The notes beneath the pieces were generated by a model. It had not been told where the DNA came from. It saw only the letters and a program-made list of their open reading frames with translations, and searched no databases. From NCBI RefSeq assembly GCF_900103735.1, contig NZ_FMXE01000038.1, positions 1 to 43,086 on the forward strand: a stretch of 43,086 bases of DNA, written 5' to 3'. Every line of letters begins with the position of its first letter. Position 1 is the first letter of the stretch. The DNA comes from Algoriphagus alkaliphilus. Lineage in GTDB: Bacteria > Bacteroidota > Bacteroidia > Cytophagales > Cyclobacteriaceae. The translations under genes were made by a program, and so were the position numbers. Below, piece by piece: positions 36,308 to 43,086 of this stretch.

Positions 36308-36393
36308 AAATACCCATGTCGAAAGAGCGACACACAGGAGCATGATTATCTGGGGGTATTCCATGTGGCAATTAAAAACCAATTTATAAACAC
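36308..36393 (+). ncRNA. Tandem structured RNA candidate, copy 2
   Basis: An outer stem AATACCC (36309-36315)/GGGTATT (36354-36360) and inner hairpin TGTCG (36317-36321)/CGACA (36328-36332). Against copy 1, one outer pair (G-C to A-U) and three inner pairs (A-U to U-A, G-C to C-G, A-U to G-C) change in a compensatory way. CACACAGG and ATGATTATC stay identical. It ends directly at the MarR start codon. Confidence 0.6.
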
Positions 36394-36999
36394 ATGAAAT
36401 CACCATTTTCCCTAGACAGGCAAAACCAAAAAGTTGAAAGCAAAATTGTCGTGGCTTTGGAACGTATCGCAGAAGCTTTTCGTGTTTTGCTTTGGCTCGA
36501 AAGCAAAGAGAATGCTTTAAGTCCAATACAAATTCAGATTTTGATTTTCCTGCTTTTCCATTCGGACGAAAAGTGCAAAGTGAGCTATTTGTCTCAGGAG
36601 TTCAATATGACCAAAGCCACTATCAGCGATAGTGTTAAGCTGTTACTTCAAAAAGGACTTATTCAAAAATTTAATAACCCAATAGATACACGTAGCTACA
36701 TCATTGGTTTGACTCCCGCAGGTAAACAGACAGCCGAGAAATCGGCAAACTTTGCCTTTGCGATTGAAAAACCTTTGTTTACGCTTTCAAATGAACAAAA
36801 AGAAATCATCCTTTCGAGCTTGCTAAACCTTATCCACGAACTCCACAAGGCAAATATCATCACCATTCAACGAATGTGCTTTACCTGTGTCAACTATCAA
36901 CACGATGAAGGACAGCATTATTGTAAGCTCTTGCAATCTCAACTACAAAACACCGAATTAAGAATTGATTGTGCGGAACACGAGTTGATTCCTGCTTGA
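36394..36999 (+). CDS. MarR-family regulator with C-terminal four-cysteine tail
   Basis: A 201-residue MarR-type winged-helix repressor. The DNA-binding part spans about 40-115 (VSYLSQEFNMTKATISDSVKLLLQKGLI recognition region, then DTRSYIIGLTPAGK wing). Unlike ordinary ~150-residue MarR proteins it has an extra C-terminal tail with Cys162, Cys165, Cys177 and Cys193 (MCFTCVNYQ, HYCKLL, RIDCAEHE), a pattern that could bind zinc or an iron-sulfur cluster or sense oxidants. It is the last gene of the CxxC cassette, so it probably regulates the palindrome at 35612 (inference). Two tandem structured repeats end at its start codon. Confidence 0.9.
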   Translation: MKSPFSLDRQNQKVESKIVVALERIAEAFRVLLWLESKENALSPIQIQILIFLLFHSDEKCKVSYLSQEFNMTKATISDSVKLLLQKGLIQKFNNPIDTRSYIIGLTPAGKQTAEKSANFAFAIEKPLFTLSNEQKEIILSSLLNLIHELHKANIITIQRMCFTCVNYQHDEGQHYCKLLQSQLQNTELRIDCAEHELIPA

Positions 37000-37043
37000 A
37001 AATGCCGGTATATGATGTATTCATCTATTGAGAAAAGGTAGAT

Positions 37044-38417
37044 TTAGCGAACCACTACCCTACTACTCTCATATTCCCAGATTTTTTTACTTAGTTTTTT
37101 CTGAAGTTGGATAATAAGTTCTCGGTGATTTGGGTCTGCGATGAGGTTGTTTATTTCCAATGGATCCTCAGCAAGATCATACAATTCCTCATGCCCGGGA
37201 TCATTGAGGTAGCGGAAGTATTTCCAACGCTCGGTACGGATGGCTTCGCTAGGTGGAATGATCGGAGTTTGCCAAAGGTGCTCAAAAAGCAATTCTTCCC
37301 GCTTGGGGAGTTGGTTAGAGTGTAGTGAAAGACCCTGCCAAGCTATGGGTATTGGAATTCCAGCCAAATCCAGAATTGTGGATGGCACATCAATATTCAG
37401 GGCAAAATCCTTCACCCTATTTCCTCCTTTTTCCCTCGGGTCAAAGACAATCAAGGGTACTCTCAGCGAAATGTCATACATCAGCCACTTGCCCGCAAGT
37501 TGTCTTTCGCCTAGGAAATAGCCATTGTCTCCCATCAGGATAATCACTGTGTTTTCTGCCAAGCCTTTTTCTTCAAGAGTTTTTCGGATTTTACCGATTT
37601 CCGCATCCACTTCAGAGATCATACGGTAGTAGCCTTTGACACTATGCTGGTACTTTTCGGGGGTATCGTATCGCCAATGCCAACGAGTGCGGTTTTCCCC
37701 TTTACGGACGTATTCTGGTTGCGCTTGAAAATAGGAGTCCTCCTTCAGCAATGGATCGGGAATCGTGATATTTTGATACATCGTATCATACTCCGGTGAC
37801 CAAAAATATTGGAGCTTGGCCGGGTCATGGGCATGAGGTGCGCTGAAACTCAGGGAAAGCATAAAGGGCTTTGAACTCGGAGCATTTGCGATAAAATCAA
37901 TCGCCTGCTGTCCGGTATAGCGGGTCAGGTGGACGGTATCTTTTCCCAAAGTCTTGAAGAAATAACCCCTCCGATCGTCAAACTTTCCATTCCGATCGTA
38001 ATTATCACCTTGGTCAAAAAGCCCATCAAACCCTTCGTAATTCACCCCAAACTTTCCAAAAAATCCGGTAAAATACCCTGCCTTTCGCAGTTCGACAGGG
38101 TACGACTGGTTGATGTAGGGTGCTTTGATATCCCCCTGCCCAAAAGTATAGCCATGCGTTCGCTCATACATTCCGGTCAAAATACTGGCCCGGCTCGCTG
38201 CGCAAATTGGAGTAGTAACAAAGGCATTTTCGTAGTAAGTCCCTTGTGCAGCCAACCGATCCATCTCAGGTGTCTGAATAATCGGATTCCCGGAAAAACC
38301 CAAGGCATCCCAGCGTTGGTCATCGGTGAGGATAAAAATGATGTTGGGACGGTTTTGTTGCGCGAAAGCCTGAAAACTTAGGCTCAAAAGCAAGGCTAGG
38401 AATAGGAGGTTTCGCAT
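37044..38417 (-). CDS. Secreted sulfatase, type I (formylglycine-dependent)
   Basis: A ~457-residue sulfatase with a signal peptide (MRNLLFLALLLSLSFQAFAQ). NIIFILTDDQRWDALG gives two metal aspartates (32-33), PICAASRASILTG carries the C-x-A-x-R site whose Cys72 becomes formylglycine, and MGDNGYFLGERQLAGKW and the late HEELYDLAEDPLEINNL motif are typical. It likely removes sulfate esters from glycans or glycosaminoglycans. The frame extends to 38501, but the ATG at 38417 begins the signal peptide. It is divergent from the MFS gene. The C-x-A-x-R variant (A for the common P) is accepted by sulfatase-maturating enzymes of both types. Confidence 0.92.
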   Translation of the reverse strand: MRNLLFLALLLSLSFQAFAQQNRPNIIFILTDDQRWDALGFSGNPIIQTPEMDRLAAQGTYYENAFVTTPICAASRASILTGMYERTHGYTFGQGDIKAPYINQSYPVELRKAGYFTGFFGKFGVNYEGFDGLFDQGDNYDRNGKFDDRRGYFFKTLGKDTVHLTRYTGQQAIDFIANAPSSKPFMLSLSFSAPHAHDPAKLQYFWSPEYDTMYQNITIPDPLLKEDSYFQAQPEYVRKGENRTRWHWRYDTPEKYQHSVKGYYRMISEVDAEIGKIRKTLEEKGLAENTVIILMGDNGYFLGERQLAGKWLMYDISLRVPLIVFDPREKGGNRVKDFALNIDVPSTILDLAGIPIPIAWQGLSLHSNQLPKREELLFEHLWQTPIIPPSEAIRTERWKYFRYLNDPGHEELYDLAEDPLEINNLIADPNHRELIIQLQKKLSKKIWEYESSRVVVR

Positions 38418-38560
38418 TATTGATAGTTTCGGACTATCCAAGAGACAAAGTCTTTTCCAGGTAACTATCCTGCTCAAAGAAAAAATTGAAGAACTGTCCA
38501 ACTTTTTTAATTTTAGCTAAAACCATTTCTAATATCCTCAGCAGCTAATCCCCCTCACTT

Positions 38561-39733
38561 TTGAAAAAACTCCTTCTCCTGCTCATCATCTACCTGGCCT
38601 TTATCAGCTTGGGACTTCCGGATTCGCTGTTGGGATCGGCATGGCCGGCGATGGTTGAAGGTTTGGGTGTCCCCCTGGATTATGCCGGAATCATCGCTAT
38701 GATCGTAGCGTCTGGCACGGTGATTTCCAGCCTTTTTAGCGGAAAACTGATCGATAGATTTGGCGTGACGGCGGTGACTACTTCCAGCGTGGGAATGACA
38801 GCTTTGGCCTTGATGGGTTTTGCCTATTCAGATCACTTTCTCTTCCTGTGCCTTTTGGCGATTCCCCTCGGACTTGGCGCAGGAAGTGTAGATTCCGCGC
38901 TAAATAACTACGTCGCACTGCACTTCCAGGCCAAACACATGAATTGGCTACATTCCTTTTGGGGTGTAGGAGCCGCCATCGGACCGCTAATCATGGCAGG
39001 TTATTTGGCCAAAGGTGATTCCTGGAACAGCGGCTATCAAACTGTCGCTTGGATTCAAATTGGCCTGGTGGTGATTTTGCTCCTTTCATTTCCCCTTTGG
39101 GTAAAAAACCAAAAGACATCGGCATCAACTCCAGAATCAAGGCCATCAAACTTCTTAAAACTTTTAACAAGGGTTCCCGGATTGAAACAAGCCCTTGCGG
39201 TGTTTTTCTGCTATTGCACGATTGAGGCGACTTTTGGGCTATGGGGTGCGAGTTTCCTGGTTTTCGAAAGGGGATTTGAAGTCGATCAGGCGGCAAGGCT
39301 TACTTCCTTGTACTATTTGGGAATCACAATCGGACGATTTTTTTCCGGTTTTTTGACGCTTCACTTGACCAATCGCCAATTGGTTCAACTTGGACTTGGA
39401 GTGATTGCCTTGGGTCTGGTGTTGCTTTTCCTTCCATTTTCAGGAACGATTTTACCCGGGTTTCTACTGATTGGCTTGGGTTGCGCACCGATATTCCCGA
39501 GTCTGCTGCATGAGACTCCTGTTAATTTCGGAGAAAAGCACTCTCAAACCATCATGGGTATGCAGATGGCGAGTGCCTATATGGGAATTACGCTGATGCC
39601 TTTTCTCTTTGGGAAAATTGCAAGCTTTACCGGATATTCCTTCCTTTTGGGCTATTTAGGGATTTTCTTGATGTTGATTTTCGCAATGACCAACTTGATG
39701 AATAGAAAAGTTAAACCCGAAAAAATCTTGTAA
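38561..39733 (+). CDS. MFS transporter
   Basis: A 390-residue major facilitator with about 11-12 hydrophobic helices. The N-terminal half carries the loop SGKLIDRFG (the MFS GxxxDRxGR-type motif between helices 2 and 3), and the central loop WVKNQKTSASTPESR is hydrophilic, as usual. Similar proteins export or import sugars or drugs; the substrate is unknown. Translation starts with TTG at 38561, because a TAA lies just upstream and no ATG is available. It lies 23 bp before the SnoaL-like gene on the same strand and is divergent from the sulfatase, so co-regulation of sulfatase and transporter is possible. Confidence 0.85.
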   Translation: MKKLLLLLIIYLAFISLGLPDSLLGSAWPAMVEGLGVPLDYAGIIAMIVASGTVISSLFSGKLIDRFGVTAVTTSSVGMTALALMGFAYSDHFLFLCLLAIPLGLGAGSVDSALNNYVALHFQAKHMNWLHSFWGVGAAIGPLIMAGYLAKGDSWNSGYQTVAWIQIGLVVILLLSFPLWVKNQKTSASTPESRPSNFLKLLTRVPGLKQALAVFFCYCTIEATFGLWGASFLVFERGFEVDQAARLTSLYYLGITIGRFFSGFLTLHLTNRQLVQLGLGVIALGLVLLFLPFSGTILPGFLLIGLGCAPIFPSLLHETPVNFGEKHSQTIMGMQMASAYMGITLMPFLFGKIASFTGYSFLLGYLGIFLMLIFAMTNLMNRKVKPEKIL

Positions 39734-39756
39734 TTTCTTTTAAAATCACCTAAAAA

Positions 39757-40197
39757 ATGAAAACACTTCTTACCACCTCGTTCCTTATCCTTTCGATCCA
39801 TTGGTTTGCTGTGGGTCAAACCCAAAATGAACAACTTCTCCAAGTCGACCTTGGCTGGGAAAAAGCACTTTTGGAATCTGATGTTGCTTTTTTGGAAAAT
39901 CTGCTAGCGGATAAATTTGTTTGGGTGCACAATCACGCCGGACAAATAGACGGAAAAGAGGCCGCCGTTGGCAGAGCAAAACGAATCAAAGCAGGACAGG
40001 CAGACGACACAAAAAATCGTACTTCTCGGGATCAGCAGGTGGTGATTGTAGGAACCACCGGAGTGGTCAGCGGCTACACCGTGGTGGACCGAGGTCCAAG
40101 TCCGACGACTTATCATTTTATGCGGACCTATGCGCTCGTTGATGGGCAGTGGAAACTTTTGGCGAATCATACGATGGCCATTCCGGAGGAGGAATAA
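39757..40197 (+). CDS. Secreted SnoaL/NTF2-like (DUF4440) protein
   Basis: A 146-residue protein with signal peptide (MKTLLTTSFLILSIHWFAVGQ) and a DUF4440/NTF2-like cone fold: ALLESDVAFLENLLADKFVWVHNHAG and later HFMRTYALVDGQWKLLANHTMAIP. Such proteins bind small ligands or act as isomerases or scaffolds; no catalytic assignment is possible. It follows the MFS gene by 23 bp and precedes a serine hydrolase, with word-repeat DNA in between. Confidence 0.85.
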   Translation: MKTLLTTSFLILSIHWFAVGQTQNEQLLQVDLGWEKALLESDVAFLENLLADKFVWVHNHAGQIDGKEAAVGRAKRIKAGQADDTKNRTSRDQQVVIVGTTGVVSGYTVVDRGPSPTTYHFMRTYALVDGQWKLLANHTMAIPEEE

Positions 40198-40324
40198 ACA
40201 GTAGGCAGTCGCAGTGTACACAGTCTTTAATCCCGTGATCATTGAAAATTGACTTTGATCAGTGCTCAATTCAATAAATGGCCCTAAAATCGGACTCAAA
40301 AAACCTACAAACTAATCATCCTTC
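40198..40324. repeat. Intergenic word-repeat stretch
   Basis: The 127-bp gap begins CAGTAGGCAGTCGCAGTG, then ACACAGTCTTTAATC and TGATCATTGAAAATTGAC words. The same AGGCAGTCGC word follows the serine hydrolase at 41430. No gene is supported. Confidence 0.6.
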
Positions 40325-41422
40325 ATGAAATCAATTCACAGCTTTCTTGGAATTGCACTTTTTACTGCTATCTGGAATCAAGTACAAGCTCAAAAATTTC
40401 AACAGGTTCTCCAATCAGAAATCACAGAGTCGAATCCGGGAATCCTATTCACGGTTGAATCCGGAGATGAAAGCTTTTCATGGTCAGGGGCTGCAGGAAT
40501 CAACGATCGGGCACTCGGTGACTCTCTGCAAATCGAAGAAACCTTCCGCATCGCTAGTGTCACAAAGACCTATGTCACGGCAGGTATTCTCCGACTGATG
40601 GAAAAGAGTATTCTGAAGCTGGAAGACCCGATTTCCAAACACATTTCTCAGGAACATACAAAAATTCTATCGCAGGATTATGATTTGGATAAGATCACTA
40701 TCAGGCAGATTTTAAGGCATTCAGCAGGTTTCTTTGACCACACCAATGCACCTGAGTTCTTTGAGACCGTTGTCAATGCTCCAGATCACGAATGGACTCG
40801 CACCGAACAACTACAAATGGGTGTGGAAAAAGGAGATCCCATTGGCCCTCTGGGAAAGCAGTTTAGCTACTCGGATACAGGCTATGTGATCTTAGGTGAA
40901 TTGATCGAAAAGTACACCGGCAAGAGCTTGGACAGTGGCCTGAAGGAATTGCTGAGAATAGAGGCGCTCGGACTTAACCGAACTGACTTTGAAAGAATGG
41001 ATGCCGAAACAGATCAGCTGCGCATCCACCAATACTTCCAAGGACGGGACACCTATCAGTTTAGCCCAACAATGGATTATTACGGTGGGGGAGGAATCCT
41101 TTCAACTACGCAGGAATTGGTCGATTTCTTTCAGGCACTTTTTCAGGGAAAAGTCTTTGAAAAAGCCGAAACACTGGAAATCATGCTGGAGCCTGTGACC
41201 TATGAAACCAAAGCAAGAATGGATTACCAAATGGGCATGTATAAAATCAAGGTCAATGGCCTGGAAGCATTTTCTCACTCTGGATTTTGGGGTACTCAAG
41301 TCATCTACATCCCCGAACTCAATCTGTACATGTCCGCGAATTATTCAGGTGGCTGGAGAGGAAGCGCGGTGGCTCCGATTTTTGAAAAGATTCTTTTGGA
41401 GATGGGGAAAAGCAGCGAGTAG
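40325..41422 (+). CDS. Secreted serine hydrolase, beta-lactamase (class C / DD-peptidase) family
   Basis: A 365-residue serine hydrolase with signal peptide (MKSIHSFLGIALFTAIWNQVQAQ). The SxxK motif is Ser78-Val-Thr-Lys81 (RIASVTKTYV), the second motif is Tyr182-Ser-Asp (FSYSDTGYVILGE), and a His318-Ser-Gly motif (SHSGFWG) stands in for KTG. This combination is typical of the DUF/beta-lactamase-related esterases and D-Ala-D-Ala peptidase-like proteins common in Bacteroidota. The substrate is unknown, and it need not confer beta-lactam resistance. It is flanked on both sides by word-repeat DNA. Confidence 0.9.
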   Translation: MKSIHSFLGIALFTAIWNQVQAQKFQQVLQSEITESNPGILFTVESGDESFSWSGAAGINDRALGDSLQIEETFRIASVTKTYVTAGILRLMEKSILKLEDPISKHISQEHTKILSQDYDLDKITIRQILRHSAGFFDHTNAPEFFETVVNAPDHEWTRTEQLQMGVEKGDPIGPLGKQFSYSDTGYVILGELIEKYTGKSLDSGLKELLRIEALGLNRTDFERMDAETDQLRIHQYFQGRDTYQFSPTMDYYGGGGILSTTQELVDFFQALFQGKVFEKAETLEIMLEPVTYETKARMDYQMGMYKIKVNGLEAFSHSGFWGTQVIYIPELNLYMSANYSGGWRGSAVAPIFEKILLEMGKSSE

Positions 41423-41683
41423 GCAGTCGCTGTGTTCAGTTCGCAATTCCTAGATCATTGTTCATTACAATTTACCATCAACTATTTACTAAATAAGTAG
41501 ACAATAGTCAGCCGCAGTGTCCAGTCTCTAATCACTTGATCATTGTTCCTTGAATTTGATCATTGAGTTTGATAATAGGTCATTGATCATTCCAATTTAC
41601 TATTAACTATTTACTACTCACAGTCTCGCTTCTTGTCTCTGAATCCAAATACTTGATACTTGATACCTTGCTGCTAAATACTT
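41423..41683. repeat. Intergenic word-repeat region
   Basis: A 261-bp gap of quasi-repeats: AGGCAGTCGCTGTGTTCAG, TTTACCATCAACTATTTAC, GTCAGCCGCAGTGTCCAGTC, TGATCATTG several times, TTTACTATTAACTATTTAC, then ACTTGATACTTGATACC. No gene is supported. It is the longest example of the family in this window. Confidence 0.75.
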
Positions 41684-42535
41684 TTAGAGCCCATACTTCT
41701 CCCCCATTTCCCGGATCAACTTGTAGCCATTTTCGGCCATATCCCAAGGTTCGGAAAAGTTTCGCCAGACTCCAATGGCATTGGCAAAAGCCGGATCGTT
41801 GCGGGTGAAGCCCTCGATGGTCAGCCAACCGGAATAACCGACTTTCTTCAATCCTTCAAAAGTTTCGTCAAAGTTGACATGCCCCGAACCCGGAGTGCCC
41901 CGGTCGTTCTCTGAGATATGAAAATGTCCCAGTCGTGGAGCGATGAATTCTATGGCTGCCCCGAGTTTTTTCTCCTCCATATTCGCATGGTGGGTGTCAA
42001 ACATGGCCTGAACGTTTGGATGATTGACCTTAGCCAGTAAGTAGTCCAGTTGCTCCATAGTATTCGCCAAGTAGCATTCGAAGCGGTTGAGGGCTTCGGG
42101 AGTCATCAAAATTCCCAGCTTTTTTCCGTAATCTCCAACTTCATGCAGGACCTCTGCGGACCAGTTGTACTCGTCCTCGATCGGGGCGCGGGATGCAAAA
42201 GTCGCAAAAGCAGAATGGAAAGGCCCGCAAAGGACTTGGGAATTCAGATCAGCAGCACGGTCAAGAACCCACTTGAGTTTTTCGATGGACTTTTCGCGGA
42301 CCTTAGCGTCAGGTGAAATCGGGTTTTCCTCCGGACTCAATACCGTCACCGTAGTGACTTCGAGTCCGATGTTTTTGCAATGGTCTCCGACTAGGCGGCA
42401 TGCTTTTTCATCAGTACCGCCTACAAAAAACTCTGCTCCATCGTAGCCGATAGCTTTCAATCGGTCCAAAATCGGCAGTAAGCCTTCTGAAATCTCCGCT
42501 GACCAAGCCAGCACGTTGAATCCTATTTTGTTCAT
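41684..42535 (-). CDS. Sugar phosphate isomerase/epimerase-like TIM-barrel protein
   Basis: A 283-residue AP-endonuclease-2-type TIM barrel, like D-tagatose/D-psicose 3-epimerases and related enzymes. Likely metal ligands are the acidic and His residues in LMTPEALNRFE, QAMFDTHHANMEE, GHFHISENDRG and LTIEGFTRND, the expected Glu-Asp-His-Glu set. The exact sugar is unknown. The sequence upstream of the start (42536-42606) is an IS21-family end, so the insertion has removed or replaced its native promoter. Start ATG at 42535 (MNKIGFNVLAWSAE) is the family norm. Confidence 0.9.
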   Translation of the reverse strand: MNKIGFNVLAWSAEISEGLLPILDRLKAIGYDGAEFFVGGTDEKACRLVGDHCKNIGLEVTTVTVLSPEENPISPDAKVREKSIEKLKWVLDRAADLNSQVLCGPFHSAFATFASRAPIEDEYNWSAEVLHEVGDYGKKLGILMTPEALNRFECYLANTMEQLDYLLAKVNHPNVQAMFDTHHANMEEKKLGAAIEFIAPRLGHFHISENDRGTPGSGHVNFDETFEGLKKVGYSGWLTIEGFTRNDPAFANAIGVWRNFSEPWDMAENGYKLIREMGEKYGL

Positions 42536-42549
42536 GGTTTTTAAGTTAA

Positions 42550-43086
42550 TGGACCATAGTGGAAATTCCGGACGATACTGACCCCTGTTCCGGGGATACT
42601 GACCCCCCTCTAAAATGGTTTGGTATTGGATTACTAATAGCCTGACAATTTTACATTTTTTTTCTTAATGAGTCTCCTGTGAGTTCGATACGGTAGCAAG
42701 AATGCAGAAGACGGTCCAGGATTGCGTCGGCAATGGTTTCTTCTCCGATGACTTCATACCAACTTTGCACGGGCAACTGGCTGACGATAATGGTGGATTT
42801 TTTTCCGTGCCGGTCTTCGATGAGTTCCATCAGGTCAAGTTGGTGCTGTTTTTCAAGATGGGTAAGCCCGAAGTCGTCCATAATCAGCAGGTCTGTTTTG
42901 GCGATGCGGTCGAAGAATTTAATGGCAGTGCCTTCTAGCCTTGCCATTTTGGTTTTGAGCATAAGTTTCTGGGTGTTAAAGTAGGCGGCTTTGAATCCGA
43001 GCAGACAGGCCTGATGTCCCAGAGCGGAAGCCAGATAGCTTTTGCCGCATCCGGTGGCCCCGGTAATGAGTACCGATTCGCCCTTG
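42550..43086 (-). mobile_element. IS21-family insertion sequence, right end (partial)
   Basis: The istB gene reaches the window edge on the minus strand. Downstream of it, at about 42550-42606, is a terminal region with two direct copies of GATACTGACCCC (42574-42585 and 42595-42606, 21 bp apart), typical of multiple terminal repeats of IS21 elements. The exact outer end was not determined; TGGACCATAG near 42550 is a guess. istA and the other end lie beyond the window. Confidence 0.7.
42651..43086 (-). CDS. istB: IS21-like element helper ATPase IstB (partial)
   Basis: The 5' end is cut by the window edge; about 145 residues remain. Reading from the edge gives GESVLITGATGCGKSYLASA, with Walker A GATGCGKS, then LLIMDDFGLTHLE (Walker B), SQLPVQSWYEVIGE and ILDRLLHSCYRIELTGDSLR, the standard IstB C-terminus. 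IstB helps the IstA transposase choose targets. The reading frame is intact as far as seen. It lies toward the sugar isomerase gene, 115 bp beyond which that gene starts. Confidence 0.92.
   Translation of the reverse strand, partial: KGESVLITGATGCGKSYLASALGHQACLLGFKAAYFNTQKLMLKTKMARLEGTAIKFFDRIAKTDLLIMDDFGLTHLEKQHQLDLMELIEDRHGKKSTIIVSQLPVQSWYEVIGEETIADAILDRLLHSCYRIELTGDSLRKKM

Noticed and set aside
36217..36393. CRISPR array
   Set aside because: Only two imperfect copies, with paired stems and no spacers. No Cas genes are in the window.
36242..36526. A minus-strand frame of 94 codons across the tandem repeats and the MarR gene
   Set aside because: It is antisense to the MarR gene. Its repeated hydrophobic segments just reflect the duplicated RNA copies.

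Overview
This window looks like chromosomal DNA of a Bacteroidota bacterium, most likely Cytophagales and probably Cyclobacteriaceae (Algoriphagus-like; the genus is an inference). Support comes from the partial 16S rRNA at the left edge, a SusC/SusD pair, type IX secretion proteins with both type A and type B C-terminal signals, near-consensus Bacteroidota promoters (TTG-N19..21-TAnnTTTG) and A-rich translation start regions.

Left part (1-15 kb). An rRNA operon leaves the window on the minus strand behind two promoter-like elements. Next come a PorP/SprF protein paired with a lectin-like type B secreted protein, then a housekeeping block on the minus strand (relA/spoT, a Fur-family regulator, a STAS protein, purA). 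A tRNA-Leu(UAG) and the protein quality-control set tig, clpP, clpX lie on the plus strand. lpxB and a QueD/PTPS-family gene are separated by a four-helix-bundle (IVP family) gene that is bracketed by a perfect 13-bp inverted repeat.

Middle part (14.5-33 kb). A minus-strand nutrient-uptake operon runs susC, susD, lipoprotein. It is followed, beyond a terminator, by a type IX-secreted subtilase and a small secreted protein. Upstream of susC is a 650-bp AT-rich region with a GC-richer inverted repeat. Then come a TPR/PD40/OmpA envelope protein, queE, a small membrane protein, a GNAT acetyltransferase, a secreted M20 amidohydrolase and leuS.

Right part (33-43 kb). This is accessory DNA: an AAA/DUF4143 ATPase behind two similar 20-bp palindromes, and an MNT nucleotidyltransferase whose HEPN partner is broken. 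Next is a compact plus-strand cassette in which three consecutive genes each carry a CxxC motif (thioredoxin-like, DUF2024, MarR regulator with a C-terminal four-cysteine tail). The cassette has a promoter with a palindrome at the expected start site, an internal hairpin, and two tandem ~88-nt repeats before the MarR gene whose stems are kept by compensatory changes. This cassette is the best candidate for an undescribed system here, probably a thiol- or metal-responsive circuit (inference). After it lie a sulfatase, an MFS transporter, a SnoaL-like secreted protein, a serine hydrolase, a sugar-phosphate isomerase-like protein and the end of an IS21-family element with istB cut by the window edge.

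Several intergenic gaps hold quasi-repetitive word-like DNA (TTTAC/CTCAC/CAGTC/TGATCATTG and AAATTGGAA words). These recur across the window and do not look coding.
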